From: Hahella sp. HNIBRBA332
GTDB taxonomy: Bacteria; Pseudomonadota; Gammaproteobacteria; Pseudomonadales; Oleiphilaceae
NCBI RefSeq assembly: GCF_030719035.1
Contig: NZ_CP132203.1
Location: 5,164,501 to 5,228,500, forward strand
DNA: 64,000 bases
Reading direction: 5' to 3'
Positions within the stretch are counted from its first letter, which is position 1, and every line of letters starts with the position of its first letter. Made by a program: the position numbers and the translations under genes. Shown one piece after another: positions 16,436-23,958 of the stretch. A model generated the notes under the pieces. It did no database searches and had not been told where the DNA came from. It saw only the letters and a list, made by a program, of their open reading frames with translations.

Positions 16436-18256
16436 TTAGTGCTGACGCTCGCCATAAAGCTGCGCATACAAACCTCTTTGCTGCAACAACTCTTCATGTT
16501 TACCTTCCTCTGCAATGCGGCCGTCTTCAAATACATAGACACGGTCCGCCTGCTTCACAGCGCTGAGGCGGTGAGCAATGATCAATGTAGTGCGCTGGTC
16601 GAGAAAATCCGCCAGCGCCCGATGCAGGTTGTACTCGGTTTCCGCATCCAAAGCCGACGTAGCCTCATCCAGAATCACCACTTGTGGGTCAGCCAGAATC
16701 ATCCGGGCGATCGCCACTCGCTGCCGCTGCCCGCCGGACAGTCTGACGCCTTGTCGACCGACCAAAGTATCCAGCCCGTCCGGCAAGTTCTCCACTACCG
16801 CCTTCAATTGCGCCACTTCCAACGCCTGCCAGAGTTGCGCGTCAGTATGCGGTCGTCCCATCGTCAGATTCTGTCGCAGGCTGTCATTGAACAACGTGGG
16901 ATGCTGCAATACCGTGACCACATGCTCCCGCACCCGATGATGCCCGATTCGCTGAATCGGAACGCCATCGAACCTGACAGAGCCCTGAGAAGGCGAATAC
17001 ATCCCCAACAACACCTGCACCAAGGTGGATTTCCCTCCGCCGCTGGCGCCGACGAGCGCCGCCTTCTCCCCAGGATTGATATGCAAAGACACCCCCTGCA
17101 ACACCTCGGGGCCATCGCCGTAGGAAAAGTGCACATTATCCACATCCAGCGCGACGGTCCTTTTTCCGGCGAAGGGGTTGGTTTGCGGCGGATAAACCGG
17201 CTCCCGCCGCAACTGCAGCAATTGATTAATCCGCCCCAGCGCAGCGTTGGCGGCATAGAAACTGTATTGCATGCTCAGAATATCCTGCACTGGCGCCATC
17301 ATGAACCAGAGGTAGCCAAATATCGCGAACATATGACCAATACTTAGATCAGAATAAAACACCGTCAACATGGCGGCGGCGCGAAACAGATCCACTCCAA
17401 ACAGAAACAGCATAAAGCTGACTCTGTTGGCGGCGTCGCTCTTCCATTCATACTGAACCGCGTGATTGCGAACGCCCCAGGCGTGATCCAAAAGGCGACG
17501 GATGTAATGTTGTTCACGGTTAGCGGCGCGGATCTGATGAATCCCGTCCAGCGTTTCCGTCAGCGCCTCCTGGAACAGCTCCAACGCCTGATTTTCCCGG
17601 CGCTTGAGTTCTTTGACCTTTTTGCCGAGGCGCGTAGTCAGATAAATTACGAAGGGATTAAAAAACAGAATCAGCAGCGCCAACTGCCAGTGCACCCACA
17701 ATAACACCACCGCAGTGCCGACTATCGTCAACAACGCCACCAGCAAACGGCTCACCGAACTGCCGATGAACTGGTCGATGGTATTGAGGTCGGTCACATA
17801 ACGGGACGCCACCGCGCCGCTCCCCATGACTTCGTACTCGGCCATAGAGATGCTGCTTAGCCGGCTCAATAGATTCTGCCTGATGCGACAAATGATATCT
17901 TTGGAAATACTGGCGAACTGCCTGCCCTGCCAGACATTCATGAGCAGAGAAAACGAGCGCAGGAGCAGAGCGGCGAACACCATGACGCCGATGTAAAACG
18001 CCGCCCCGTGCAAAGACTCTGGAGAATACTGGTTAATCAGCGCAATCACCGGACCGGGTTGCTCCAGCAATACCTCATCCACCAACAAAGGCAATAACAG
18101 CGGCACGGGGACAGCCGCCAATGTGGCCAGCACCGCAATCAGGTTCGCCCTCGCCAACCGCGGCTTGTAGGCCAGCACCATATTCCGGATTCGCCGCCAG
18201 TCATATCTTTCGTTGGCGGTTTCAGTGCGGTCAGTATGGCGTTGTTGGTCTGGCAA
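16436..18256 (-). CDS. ABC transporter, fused permease and ATPase (MsbA-like exporter)
   Basis: This 606-residue half-transporter has an N-terminal six-helix type IV exporter membrane domain (about residues 40-330) and a C-terminal ATPase. The ATPase shows Walker A GASGGGKST, the signature LSGGQRQRV, Walker B VVILDEATSALD and the switch histidine in IIAHRLS. It should act as a homodimer exporting a lipid or hydrophobic compound. The substrate cannot be read from sequence, and the genomic setting (a DUF2007 protein downstream, a DUF4442 protein upstream) does not fix it. It is distinct from lpxK-linked msbA. Confidence 0.93.
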   Translation of the reverse strand: MPDQQRHTDRTETANERYDWRRIRNMVLAYKPRLARANLIAVLATLAAVPVPLLLPLLVDEVLLEQPGPVIALINQYSPESLHGAAFYIGVMVFAALLLRSFSLLMNVWQGRQFASISKDIICRIRQNLLSRLSSISMAEYEVMGSGAVASRYVTDLNTIDQFIGSSVSRLLVALLTIVGTAVVLLWVHWQLALLILFFNPFVIYLTTRLGKKVKELKRRENQALELFQEALTETLDGIHQIRAANREQHYIRRLLDHAWGVRNHAVQYEWKSDAANRVSFMLFLFGVDLFRAAAMLTVFYSDLSIGHMFAIFGYLWFMMAPVQDILSMQYSFYAANAALGRINQLLQLRREPVYPPQTNPFAGKRTVALDVDNVHFSYGDGPEVLQGVSLHINPGEKAALVGASGGGKSTLVQVLLGMYSPSQGSVRFDGVPIQRIGHHRVREHVVTVLQHPTLFNDSLRQNLTMGRPHTDAQLWQALEVAQLKAVVENLPDGLDTLVGRQGVRLSGGQRQRVAIARMILADPQVVILDEATSALDAETEYNLHRALADFLDQRTTLIIAHRLSAVKQADRVYVFEDGRIAEEGKHEELLQQRGLYAQLYGERQH

Positions 18257-18422
18257 AATGTCCTCCGCGACTTACTTCGGTCAAACGCAATAAAACGCGT
18301 CTGAGCGACAGCCAGAACGGCGACGCAGACGCCTGTTGCGATGACTCCATTCTAGTGCGACGGCCTGACGGGCGCTAGCCGCATCTCGCCCGCCGCCAAT
18401 CGTCTTTAGCATCGGGTTGCGA

Positions 18423-18905
18423 TCAACGCCGCTTAGGCGTCCAGGCCCAGATCATTTCCGCCATGACCGGCTCTTTGTCTTCACTGTCGGTTATGGCCAC
18501 CGCCACTGTCACTTCGCCTTTTTCCAGCGTCTGAATGGCGTGTATCTGCTCTTCCGTCAAATGGGCTTCCGCGCGCATGTCGCCCTTCGCCCGCTTCACG
18601 TAGTCCAACTTCATGGTTTTGATAACAGGGACCGCATGATCCGGTACGTTCATCCCCACCAGGAAGCCCGTGGCCGACTCTGCAATCAATGCATTGGCGA
18701 CAGCGTGTACGGAACCAATATGATTTCGCACCGCGCGACGATTCTTGAGCGTAATGACGCAACGACGCTCAGTAAGCTCCTCCACTACGATTCCCGTGGT
18801 TCCGGCGTATTTGACCATTTTCCCGAAGAACAAAGTCAAGGCCCTGCTGCGGGCGATTTCCGGCAACAAATTAATTTTGCTGACAATTGACATTAATTTA
18901 TTCAT
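18423..18905 (-). CDS. DUF4442 hotdog-fold protein (thioesterase-like)
   Basis: The 160-residue protein matches DUF4442, a hotdog-fold group related to PaaI-type acyl-CoA thioesterases. The visible core includes NRRAVRNHIGSVHAVANALIAESATGFLVGMNV, which corresponds to the helix and dimer strand carrying the usual catalytic region, and KLDYVKRAKGDMRAEAHL. It probably hydrolyses or binds an acyl-CoA. It is divergent from the acyl-CoA-binding protein gene, with about 130 bases between, which supports a link to acyl-CoA handling. The substrate is unknown. Confidence 0.83.
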   Translation of the reverse strand: MNKLMSIVSKINLLPEIARSRALTLFFGKMVKYAGTTGIVVEELTERRCVITLKNRRAVRNHIGSVHAVANALIAESATGFLVGMNVPDHAVPVIKTMKLDYVKRAKGDMRAEAHLTEEQIHAIQTLEKGEVTVAVAITDSEDKEPVMAEMIWAWTPKRR

Positions 18906-18970
18906 GTTCTTTACCTGCGTTTATTATTGGACCCCAGACGACGAAACCGATCACAGGGTGTTAAATGACC

Positions 18971-18999
18971 TTCAGTCAGTTTTGCCGCCGGGCTATAAT
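18971..18999 (+). promoter_or_regulatory. Candidate sigma-70 promoter for the acyl-CoA-binding protein gene
   Basis: A perfect TATAAT at 18994-18999 is preceded by a weak TTCAGT (18971-18976) with 17-base spacing. The coding start is 35 bases downstream. Confidence 0.55.
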
Positions 19000-19033
19000 G
19001 CCCTTTCACACCCAAACAGTTAAGGACTATGCA

Positions 19034-19306
19034 ATGAGTGACCTACAAAAAGCGTTCGAAGAAGCGCTCAATTACGTCAAAACCGCCGAGGGCGATTTCT
19101 CTCCCTCCAATGAAATGAAGCTGGAAATGTATGCGCTGTTTAAACAGGCTAGCGAGGGCGATGTCAGCGGCTCCCGTCCCGGCATGATGGATTTCGTGGG
19201 ACGCGCAAAATACGACGCCTGGGCGAAGTTGCAAGGGGTGTCCAAAGATGAAGCAATGCAGCGTTATGTGGACGTGATCGCCGATCTGAAAAAGCGCTAC
19301 AGCTAA
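19034..19306 (+). CDS. Acyl-CoA-binding protein (ACBP)
   Basis: This 90-residue protein is a bacterial ACBP, a four-helix bundle that binds long-chain acyl-CoA in the cytoplasm. It begins with LQKAFEEALNYVKTAE and carries the core signature LEMYALFKQASEGDVSGSRPGMMDFVGRAKYDAWAKLQGVSKDEAMQRYVDVI, which includes the ligand-contacting Tyr and Lys. Length is exactly normal. The frame stays open upstream to 18965, but the ATG at 19034 has AAGGA seven bases ahead and gives the standard N-terminus. The predicted promoter is just upstream and a long hairpin follows the stop. Confidence 0.94.
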   Translation: MSDLQKAFEEALNYVKTAEGDFSPSNEMKLEMYALFKQASEGDVSGSRPGMMDFVGRAKYDAWAKLQGVSKDEAMQRYVDVIADLKKRYS

Positions 19307-19312
19307 GCGCTT

Positions 19313-19346
19313 GCAGGGAAATGAGCGCTGCGCTCGTTTCCCTTGC
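19313..19346 (+). terminator. Long hairpin downstream of the ACBP gene
   Basis: A nearly perfect 15-bp stem with one bulge (19313-19327 against 19331-19346) closes on a CTG loop. It starts seven bases after the ACBP stop. No T-run follows (CCCCC instead), so it may act as a transcript-stabilising 3' structure more than as a terminator. Confidence 0.55.
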
Positions 19347-19501
19347 CCCCAGTTACGCCTTTATCAAGGCATCAACTCCTAACATAAAATCAAACCGGCC
19401 AAAGCTTGCAAAAGGTTCATCAAACCAACTTTGCAGGCAACATTTCGTTGTAATAGAATTTACTGATAATTATAAAAAGAAGAACCAGCGAGGTTATCGT
19501 A

Positions 19502-19819
19502 ATGGAAACTGCTGAATTACTGTTGCCGAACGAACCTGAATTTATCTGCCAATTGAAGCAGGCGATTGAGTCGCAGGGCTTCAGTCCCCGTACCGAACAC
19601 TCTTATCTGCATTGGATTTATCGCTTCATTTCCTTTAATCAAAATCGCAGTCCGAAAGAGCTTGGCGAGAAAGACGTCCGACGCTTTCTACGCTATGTCG
19701 CCACGACTCTGAGCGCTTCGCCCGCACGCTGTAAACAGGCGCTGAAAGCATTGCGTTTCATGTATCAGGATGTACTGAAAAGGCCGCTGCCGGGTCTGGA
19801 CGACATGCAGCCCGCCTGA
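19502..19819 (+). CDS. Stand-alone N-terminal (core-binding, SAM-like) domain of a tyrosine recombinase
   Basis: The 105 residues match the N-terminal DNA-binding domain of phage/integron-type integrases: FICQLKQAIESQGFSPRTEHSYLHWIYRFI, then PKELGEKDVRRFLRYVA and the helix with RCKQALKALRFMYQDVL. The RHRY catalytic domain that normally follows is missing, since the frame stops at 19819 after LPGLDDMQPA, and no catalytic remnant follows in any frame I examined. It has its own start with a GCGAGG-type site. It is either the truncated head of an integron-like integrase or a domesticated DNA-binding protein. Confidence 0.8.
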   Translation: METAELLLPNEPEFICQLKQAIESQGFSPRTEHSYLHWIYRFISFNQNRSPKELGEKDVRRFLRYVATTLSASPARCKQALKALRFMYQDVLKRPLPGLDDMQPA

Positions 19820-19839
19820 CGACAGCCTTGGCCTTGTAG

Positions 19840-20214
19840 TTAGCGCTCTGTCGTAATCAGATAATCGTAATTATGGGTGGTCGGCGTCACTGGCGTGAAG
19901 CGAGGCTGTGGGGCATCAGCGGGAATGGACAGCGCCCGAAACTCATCCTGTGTTTCCCTTTTTTCGGCTTGTGTGGCGCCTTCCTTTAATTCAAAAGGCG
20001 CTTCGGTCTCTTCTCCCGCCGCTGGGGCGTCCAAGGAGCCGCCGATGACGGCGGCGGATAAGGCGGAAGAGTCCAGTGACGGCAAAGGGAAGGTTTCCAG
20101 TGTCGACTTTTCTTTATACCCCGCCTGAACGACAGGAGCTTCCGCCGCCATCACCTGAGCGCAGAAACAAAAGGATGCGGTAACAGACAATAATATTTTT
20201 CTTGTTGTAAACAT
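19840..20214 (-). CDS. Hypothetical exported protein, 124 residues
   Basis: I do not recognise a family. The start at 20214 gives a clear Sec signal peptide (FTTRKILLSVTASFCFCAQVMAA), cleaved near residue 25. The mature part is low in hydrophobic residues, rich in Ala, Pro, Glu and Thr, and probably disordered, with repeated short Pro-Thr segments near the end (RFTPVTPTTHNYDYLITTER). No cysteine motifs are present after the signal. A start five residues upstream (20229) is possible. It is probably periplasmic. Confidence 0.65.
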   Translation of the reverse strand: MFTTRKILLSVTASFCFCAQVMAAEAPVVQAGYKEKSTLETFPLPSLDSSALSAAVIGGSLDAPAAGEETEAPFELKEGATQAEKRETQDEFRALSIPADAPQPRFTPVTPTTHNYDYLITTER

Positions 20215-20318
20215 GACTATCCCCAGCAAAAATTGATCAGGGTGTCGTCATATTCTATTGACGGCGTAGGCGGGTTCACCGCCTTTCGCTGTCATTCGTG
20301 ACCAAGTTCACAAGGAGA

Positions 20319-21284
20319 TTACTTTTCCAGGCGGATATTATCGACAATCATCCACTTGGCGCCGTAATCATGGGTCGTGAAGATGAAGAAATTGCGCACA
20401 TCAGATACATCCAGACGACGACCGGATTTAGTCATGGTCCACTCGTCAAAATCCAGAGTGTAATGATTCCATCCCTTCTTGGCCTGGAGGCGAATATTAA
20501 CCCGGTCCTCAAACTTGTCTGTCGGCATATCCAAATAGAACCCATCGTCCAAACGAACGGCTACATGCATGTCTTTCTGTGCGTACACAGAGAACGCCAA
20601 TTTGGAATAGCCTGTCCAGTCGCGAGGAAATTCAATGAAAGAAGCACCGGGGAAAACATCTTGTTTACGCAACTCGATATATAGAGCCTGCTCGCCGTGA
20701 CTGGCGTGCTCCCGGGTAAGCTTGATCACCCGCCCCGTCCAACGCTGACGGTCGCGGGTGGTTTCAAAGTCCGCCAGCACCGGGAACTCTGCGCGTTGAT
20801 GCAAAGAGATGTTAACCGCCTTCGCCACCGGCAAGCATGTGTACAAAAACGCAGCAATGGCAAAGAAACAACGCAGGACGATAATAAAGCGATGGCGCAC
20901 ACCTTCAGACGGCATCACCAGCATCAACCCCATCAGGGCGCCAGCGACATCAGCAAACACATCACCCCATGAGGGAGAGCGGCCGATACGCGCTTGAATC
21001 AACTCCACAACGCCCGCGAACACGAACGCCGCTAAAGGCGTCAGCAACCATAATCTATTGGCGCCGAACCGGCGTACCTGCGGCAGCCGTAGCGCCAACG
21101 CCACCACAACGGCGGTCCAAACGACGTGTCCAAAGTCCCAGAGCGCGTTGTATAGCATGGAGGAGCTTTTATGTGGCCCCACATCCGCAAACAACAAATA
21201 CAGGCCAGCGACAAACGCCAGACCGAACATCCAATGAAACTTACTTCTCTGAGCAGACGCCTGTGGCGCAGTCGCATACATCAT
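20319..21284 (-). CDS. VanZ-like membrane protein with C-terminal carbohydrate-binding-like domain
   Basis: This protein of about 321 residues has four or five membrane helices in the first 160 residues. The VanZ-like pattern FVFAGVVELIQARIGRSPSWGDVFADVAGALMGL is present (Glu, Gln and the D..AN/G-type motif). Beyond residue 180 an extracytoplasmic beta-rich domain follows (VLADFETTRDRQRW..., GASFIEFPRDWTGYSKLAFSVYAQ, ...WMIVDNIRLEK) that resembles CBM-type discoidin/jelly-roll domains. An upstream TTG at 21320 would overlap greB by 13 bases; the ATG near 21284 avoids this. The function is unknown, but surface-polysaccharide recognition is a reasonable guess. Confidence 0.78.
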   Translation of the reverse strand: MMYATAPQASAQRSKFHWMFGLAFVAGLYLLFADVGPHKSSSMLYNALWDFGHVVWTAVVVALALRLPQVRRFGANRLWLLTPLAAFVFAGVVELIQARIGRSPSWGDVFADVAGALMGLMLVMPSEGVRHRFIIVLRCFFAIAAFLYTCLPVAKAVNISLHQRAEFPVLADFETTRDRQRWTGRVIKLTREHASHGEQALYIELRKQDVFPGASFIEFPRDWTGYSKLAFSVYAQKDMHVAVRLDDGFYLDMPTDKFEDRVNIRLQAKKGWNHYTLDFDEWTMTKSGRRLDVSDVRNFFIFTTHDYGAKWMIVDNIRLEK

Positions 21285-21307
21285 AGTCACCCGCGGAACC
21301 AAACGCT

Positions 21308-21811
21308 TTACGCGCCGCAATACTCAATATCAATTACAAAATAGGACTTCCTGCCGGAAGGCGTCGTCACTATCACTTCATCATCCACTTGCTTCTTCAA
21401 CAGTGCTTTCGCCATGGGAGAGTCAACGCTGATATAGCCTTTCTGAGCGCCCAGCTCATCAGACCCGACAATGCGGTAACGGTGTTCATCGCCTTCTTCG
21501 TCTTCCAGCGTCACCCATGCCCCGAAATAAACCCGGCTCTGGTCCTCCGGCGGGCGATCCACCACCTTGAGTTCATCCAGACGCTTGGTCAGGTAACGGA
21601 CACGCCGATCTATCTCACGCAGTTGTTTCTTGCCATAGATATACTCGGCGTTTTCACTGCGGTCGCCCATCGCCGCTGCTTCGGAGACGGCCCTGGTTAC
21701 TTCCGGGCGTTTTATTTTCCACAAGTACTGTAGCTCTTCGCGCAATGTGCGCTCGCCTTCAGATGTGATATAACGAGCTTTCGGCGGGCTGGGAGGACGA
21801 TAACGACTCAT
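21308..21811 (-). CDS. greB: Transcription elongation factor GreB
   Basis: The 167-residue protein matches GreB: an N-terminal coiled coil (YITSEGERTLREELQYLWKIKRPEVTRAVSEAAAMGDRSENAEYIYGKKQLREID) whose tip holds the acidic DxxEN motif that stimulates transcript cleavage in stalled RNA polymerase, and a C-terminal FKBP-like domain (ISVDSPMAKALLKKQVDDEVIV). Extra basic residues in the coiled coil fit GreB over GreA. It is followed on the same strand by the VanZ-like gene with only about 20 bases between. Confidence 0.94.
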   Translation of the reverse strand: MSRYRPPSPPKARYITSEGERTLREELQYLWKIKRPEVTRAVSEAAAMGDRSENAEYIYGKKQLREIDRRVRYLTKRLDELKVVDRPPEDQSRVYFGAWVTLEDEEGDEHRYRIVGSDELGAQKGYISVDSPMAKALLKKQVDDEVIVTTPSGRKSYFVIDIEYCGA

Positions 21812-21840
21812 CTTAAGTTCTCACCATATACTCGGCGCAT

Positions 21841-22296
21841 TCAAGGACTCCTGCGCTTGCTTTTTTTGAAGAGATAAGCGCCAGTGAACGCCGCAATCAA
21901 TCCCCCGACATAGCCCACGACAACCACGTATGAGGGAAGAGACACCGCATCGCCCTCCCCGACTCCGGAACTGAGCGCAAGCTGCAGGACCGTCAACAGC
22001 CCCCACATGGCCAAAACATGCCAATACTCCAGGAACCCCGCCATTTTGGCCGTCAGATAGCCCGCCAGCCCATCAAAAGCAATACCCACTCCCATTAGAA
22101 TCGCCATTAGCTCAAAGGCGTCACTGGGGTTGCCAATCAACGCCTCCAAATCTTCCTTGGAGGCGCCTCCCGCATGCATCATCGCCAAATAAAAACCGCT
22201 AACAATATTGAAAGCGATAAAAGAGCCGCCAATATCGAAAACGGTACCTAGAATGACTGCTCTGAAATTCAACGTCATAAGAAAATTAACTGCCAT
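21841..22296 (-). CDS. Integral membrane protein of unknown function
   Basis: The frame is open to 22512, but the upstream part translates through a terminator hairpin and looks random. The ATG at 22296 (or 22278) is preferred and gives about 151 residues. It has four membrane helices (AVILGTVFDIGGSFIAFNIVSGFYLAMM; ELMAILMGVGIAFDGLAGYLTA; WHVLAMWGLLTVLQLAL; YVVVVGYVGGLIAAFTGAYLF) and a basic C-terminus (KKSKRRSP). I recognise no family. Neither start has a good ribosome site. The gene lies just upstream of greB on the same strand. Confidence 0.65.
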   Translation of the reverse strand: MAVNFLMTLNFRAVILGTVFDIGGSFIAFNIVSGFYLAMMHAGGASKEDLEALIGNPSDAFELMAILMGVGIAFDGLAGYLTAKMAGFLEYWHVLAMWGLLTVLQLALSSGVGEGDAVSLPSYVVVVGYVGGLIAAFTGAYLFKKSKRRSP

Positions 22297-22399
22297 ATCT
22301 GCACAATGAATTGACGGACGCCACATGCTCCCTTGTTTGATGACAATCGGAAACAGGGACTGAGGCGCTGGTACAGGGTCAAATTCTATCGCGGCGGAC

Positions 22400-22427
22400 A
22401 AAAAAAATCCCCTGCAAAACAGGGGAT
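22400..22427 (-). terminator. Minus-strand intrinsic terminator in the leader of the membrane protein gene
   Basis: ATCCCCTG (22407-22414) and CAGGGGAT (22420-22427) pair around a 5-base loop; on the minus strand this is followed by a run of T (opposite the A-run at 22400-22407). No coding gene ends before it on that strand, so it is either a leader attenuator for the gene starting at 22296 or the end of a small RNA. Confidence 0.8.
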
Positions 22428-22429
22428 AA

Positions 22430-22811
22430 TCTAGGCAGTGGCTAACGCTCTTAAAAAAAACAACACTCAAGGGCAGGACAACAACTACGTCAACTAGCAC
22501 ATAAAAAAACAAACCTAAAACACTGTGCGTTGCGCGTTTGGGTGAAACCTTCTTTTCACCATCCTTGGAGCTAAGACTACGGGATGGCTTATTGCCCCAA
22601 GGTGGATTAATTATTAACCTTTTTTAAAGGGCGAAATTAGTTTGCAAATATGACTTAACTTTCTGTTTTCATAGAATATTCAGGGATACTTGACTTTCAT
22701 CATGAAAAATTCCCGTTTTCCTGCATTCAGTAGTTGAATTTAGGGTTCCGCCACTGTTATTGTCACGAACTAATCTGATGCAATCGGAATACCCCAGGTT
22801 AGATAGAGCTA
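22430..22811. other. Non-coding region with paired inverted segments, candidate leader or small RNA
   Basis: No credible gene is present. On the minus strand, CCATCC (opposite about 22585-22580) can pair with GGATGG (opposite about 22562-22557), and GGTGAAA can pair with TTTCACC around 22541-22560 in either strand's reading. The segment ends at the minus-strand terminator at 22427-22400. No riboswitch class is recognised. The TetR promoter must lie near 22700-22800 on the plus strand, but I cannot place it. Confidence 0.45.
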
Positions 22812-23468
22812 ATGCGCCCAGTCAGGCCCCCCGAAGAAGTTGAGCAACTTAAAAGGAATATTCTGGATGTGGCCTTGCGCCTCATCGTTCAGGAAGGATT
22901 CGCCGCCCTTACCATGCGCAGGCTTGGCAAAGCCCTCGGCATGACCGCGCCGAACCTCTACAACTACTACCAAAGCAAAGACGAAATCTACGTCACCCTG
23001 ATGATTCAGGGCTTCAGCAAGCTCCGCGCCTATCTGATGAAGAGAGCGGATGCGGAACAAGACGCCATCGCCCGCGGACGCGCCATAATGCGCGGCTACA
23101 TTGAGTTTGGACTCAGCCAGCCCGAGCATTATGAGCTGATGTTCTCATCTCACGCGCCCAAGTTCCGTGAGTATAAAGGAACAGACATAGAACCTCTGTC
23201 CAATCAGGAATACGCGCTTTCCATGGAAGTGGCCAATTTCGCAGAGACCTGCCTGCAATCAGTTCTGGATAGAGTCGGTCTAAATGCATCCAGCGATCAA
23301 CGCCGCACCATGTTGATCGAGCTATGGAGTCTGCTGCATGGTATGGTCAGCCTTCATTTGACAGGCAATACCGCCTATCTGACCGATACGCCGCTGGAAA
23401 CCTACGAGCACATATTGGATTTGCTGTTGCAGCGATTTGTGGATCGTCACCGCGAACAACAAAGCTAA
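22812..23468 (+). CDS. TetR/AcrR family transcriptional regulator
   Basis: The 218-residue protein has an N-terminal TetR helix-turn-helix domain (RNILDVALRLIVQEGFAALTMRRLGKALGMTAPNLYNYYQSKDEIYVTLM, about residues 14-62) and a C-terminal ligand domain with ELWSLLHGMVSLHLTG, the WHG-type pattern. It likely acts as a dimeric repressor of a nearby or its own promoter. No transporter or enzyme gene is divergent from it within 500 bases, so its target is not obvious from context. The ATG follows a weak ribosome site. Confidence 0.93.
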   Translation: MRPVRPPEEVEQLKRNILDVALRLIVQEGFAALTMRRLGKALGMTAPNLYNYYQSKDEIYVTLMIQGFSKLRAYLMKRADAEQDAIARGRAIMRGYIEFGLSQPEHYELMFSSHAPKFREYKGTDIEPLSNQEYALSMEVANFAETCLQSVLDRVGLNASSDQRRTMLIELWSLLHGMVSLHLTGNTAYLTDTPLETYEHILDLLLQRFVDRHREQQS

Positions 23469-23591
23469 AGTACTCTGTCCAAGCAGGGCCTGACCGGATG
23501 GAAAAATTAGGTTGTCTCCTCTATTTTTTGTAGGTAGGTTTTCCACAACTTCATCACCTATCCTAGCGGACAGCCCAGGGAAAAATTCATC

Positions 23592-23888
23592 ATGAAGACC
23601 CAAGACATTCTCAATAATGCATTGAACGGGCTCGATTACATCGGCTACCAATTGGAACACTACGGCGTCACAGACAAAATAAACCGCCACGCCGTCCTGG
23701 CGTTCATCATGGCGGAGCAAAAACATCTTGAAGGCGAACTCGACAGCATCAGCGCTCGCGTAGGCGTACAGAAAGCCCGAATTGAGCGGGCGCGCAGGCA
23801 AGTGGAAGGGCTCGTAAATACCACCTTGGAAACGGCTGCTTATCCGCTCAAGCAGACTCTGAGCCTGATAAGATCCCGTCTGAACTAA
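23592..23888 (+). CDS. Hypothetical helical protein, 98 residues
   Basis: I do not recognise this protein. It is predicted to be almost entirely helical: an N-terminal segment (ILNNALNGLDYIGYQLEHYG) and a long coiled-coil-like stretch (HLEGELDSISARVGVQKARIERARRQVEGLV) followed by an amphipathic C-terminal helix. The layout recalls phasin-like or poly-helical granule and scaffold proteins, but no signature supports that. It is about 120 bases after the TetR gene on the same strand and converges on the two-component system. Confidence 0.65.
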   Translation: MKTQDILNNALNGLDYIGYQLEHYGVTDKINRHAVLAFIMAEQKHLEGELDSISARVGVQKARIERARRQVEGLVNTTLETAAYPLKQTLSLIRSRLN

Positions 23889-23919
23889 GTTTTCATACGA
23901 TACGATTGAAGAAGACTTC

Positions 23920-23951
23920 AGGAGAGGAAAAAGCGAGACTTTCCCTCTCCT
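23920..23951. terminator. Candidate hairpin between converging genes
   Basis: AGGAGAGG-AAA (23920-23930) pairs with TTT-c-CCTCTCCT (23940-23951) with one bulge. It sits between the converging 23592-23888 gene and the sensor kinase. Neither strand has a clean T-run, so termination is uncertain. Confidence 0.4.
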
Positions 23952-23958
23952 CTATGGG

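Noticed and set aside
22297..22512. N-terminal extension of the 21841 membrane protein
   Set aside because: It translates through an intrinsic terminator and looks non-coding.
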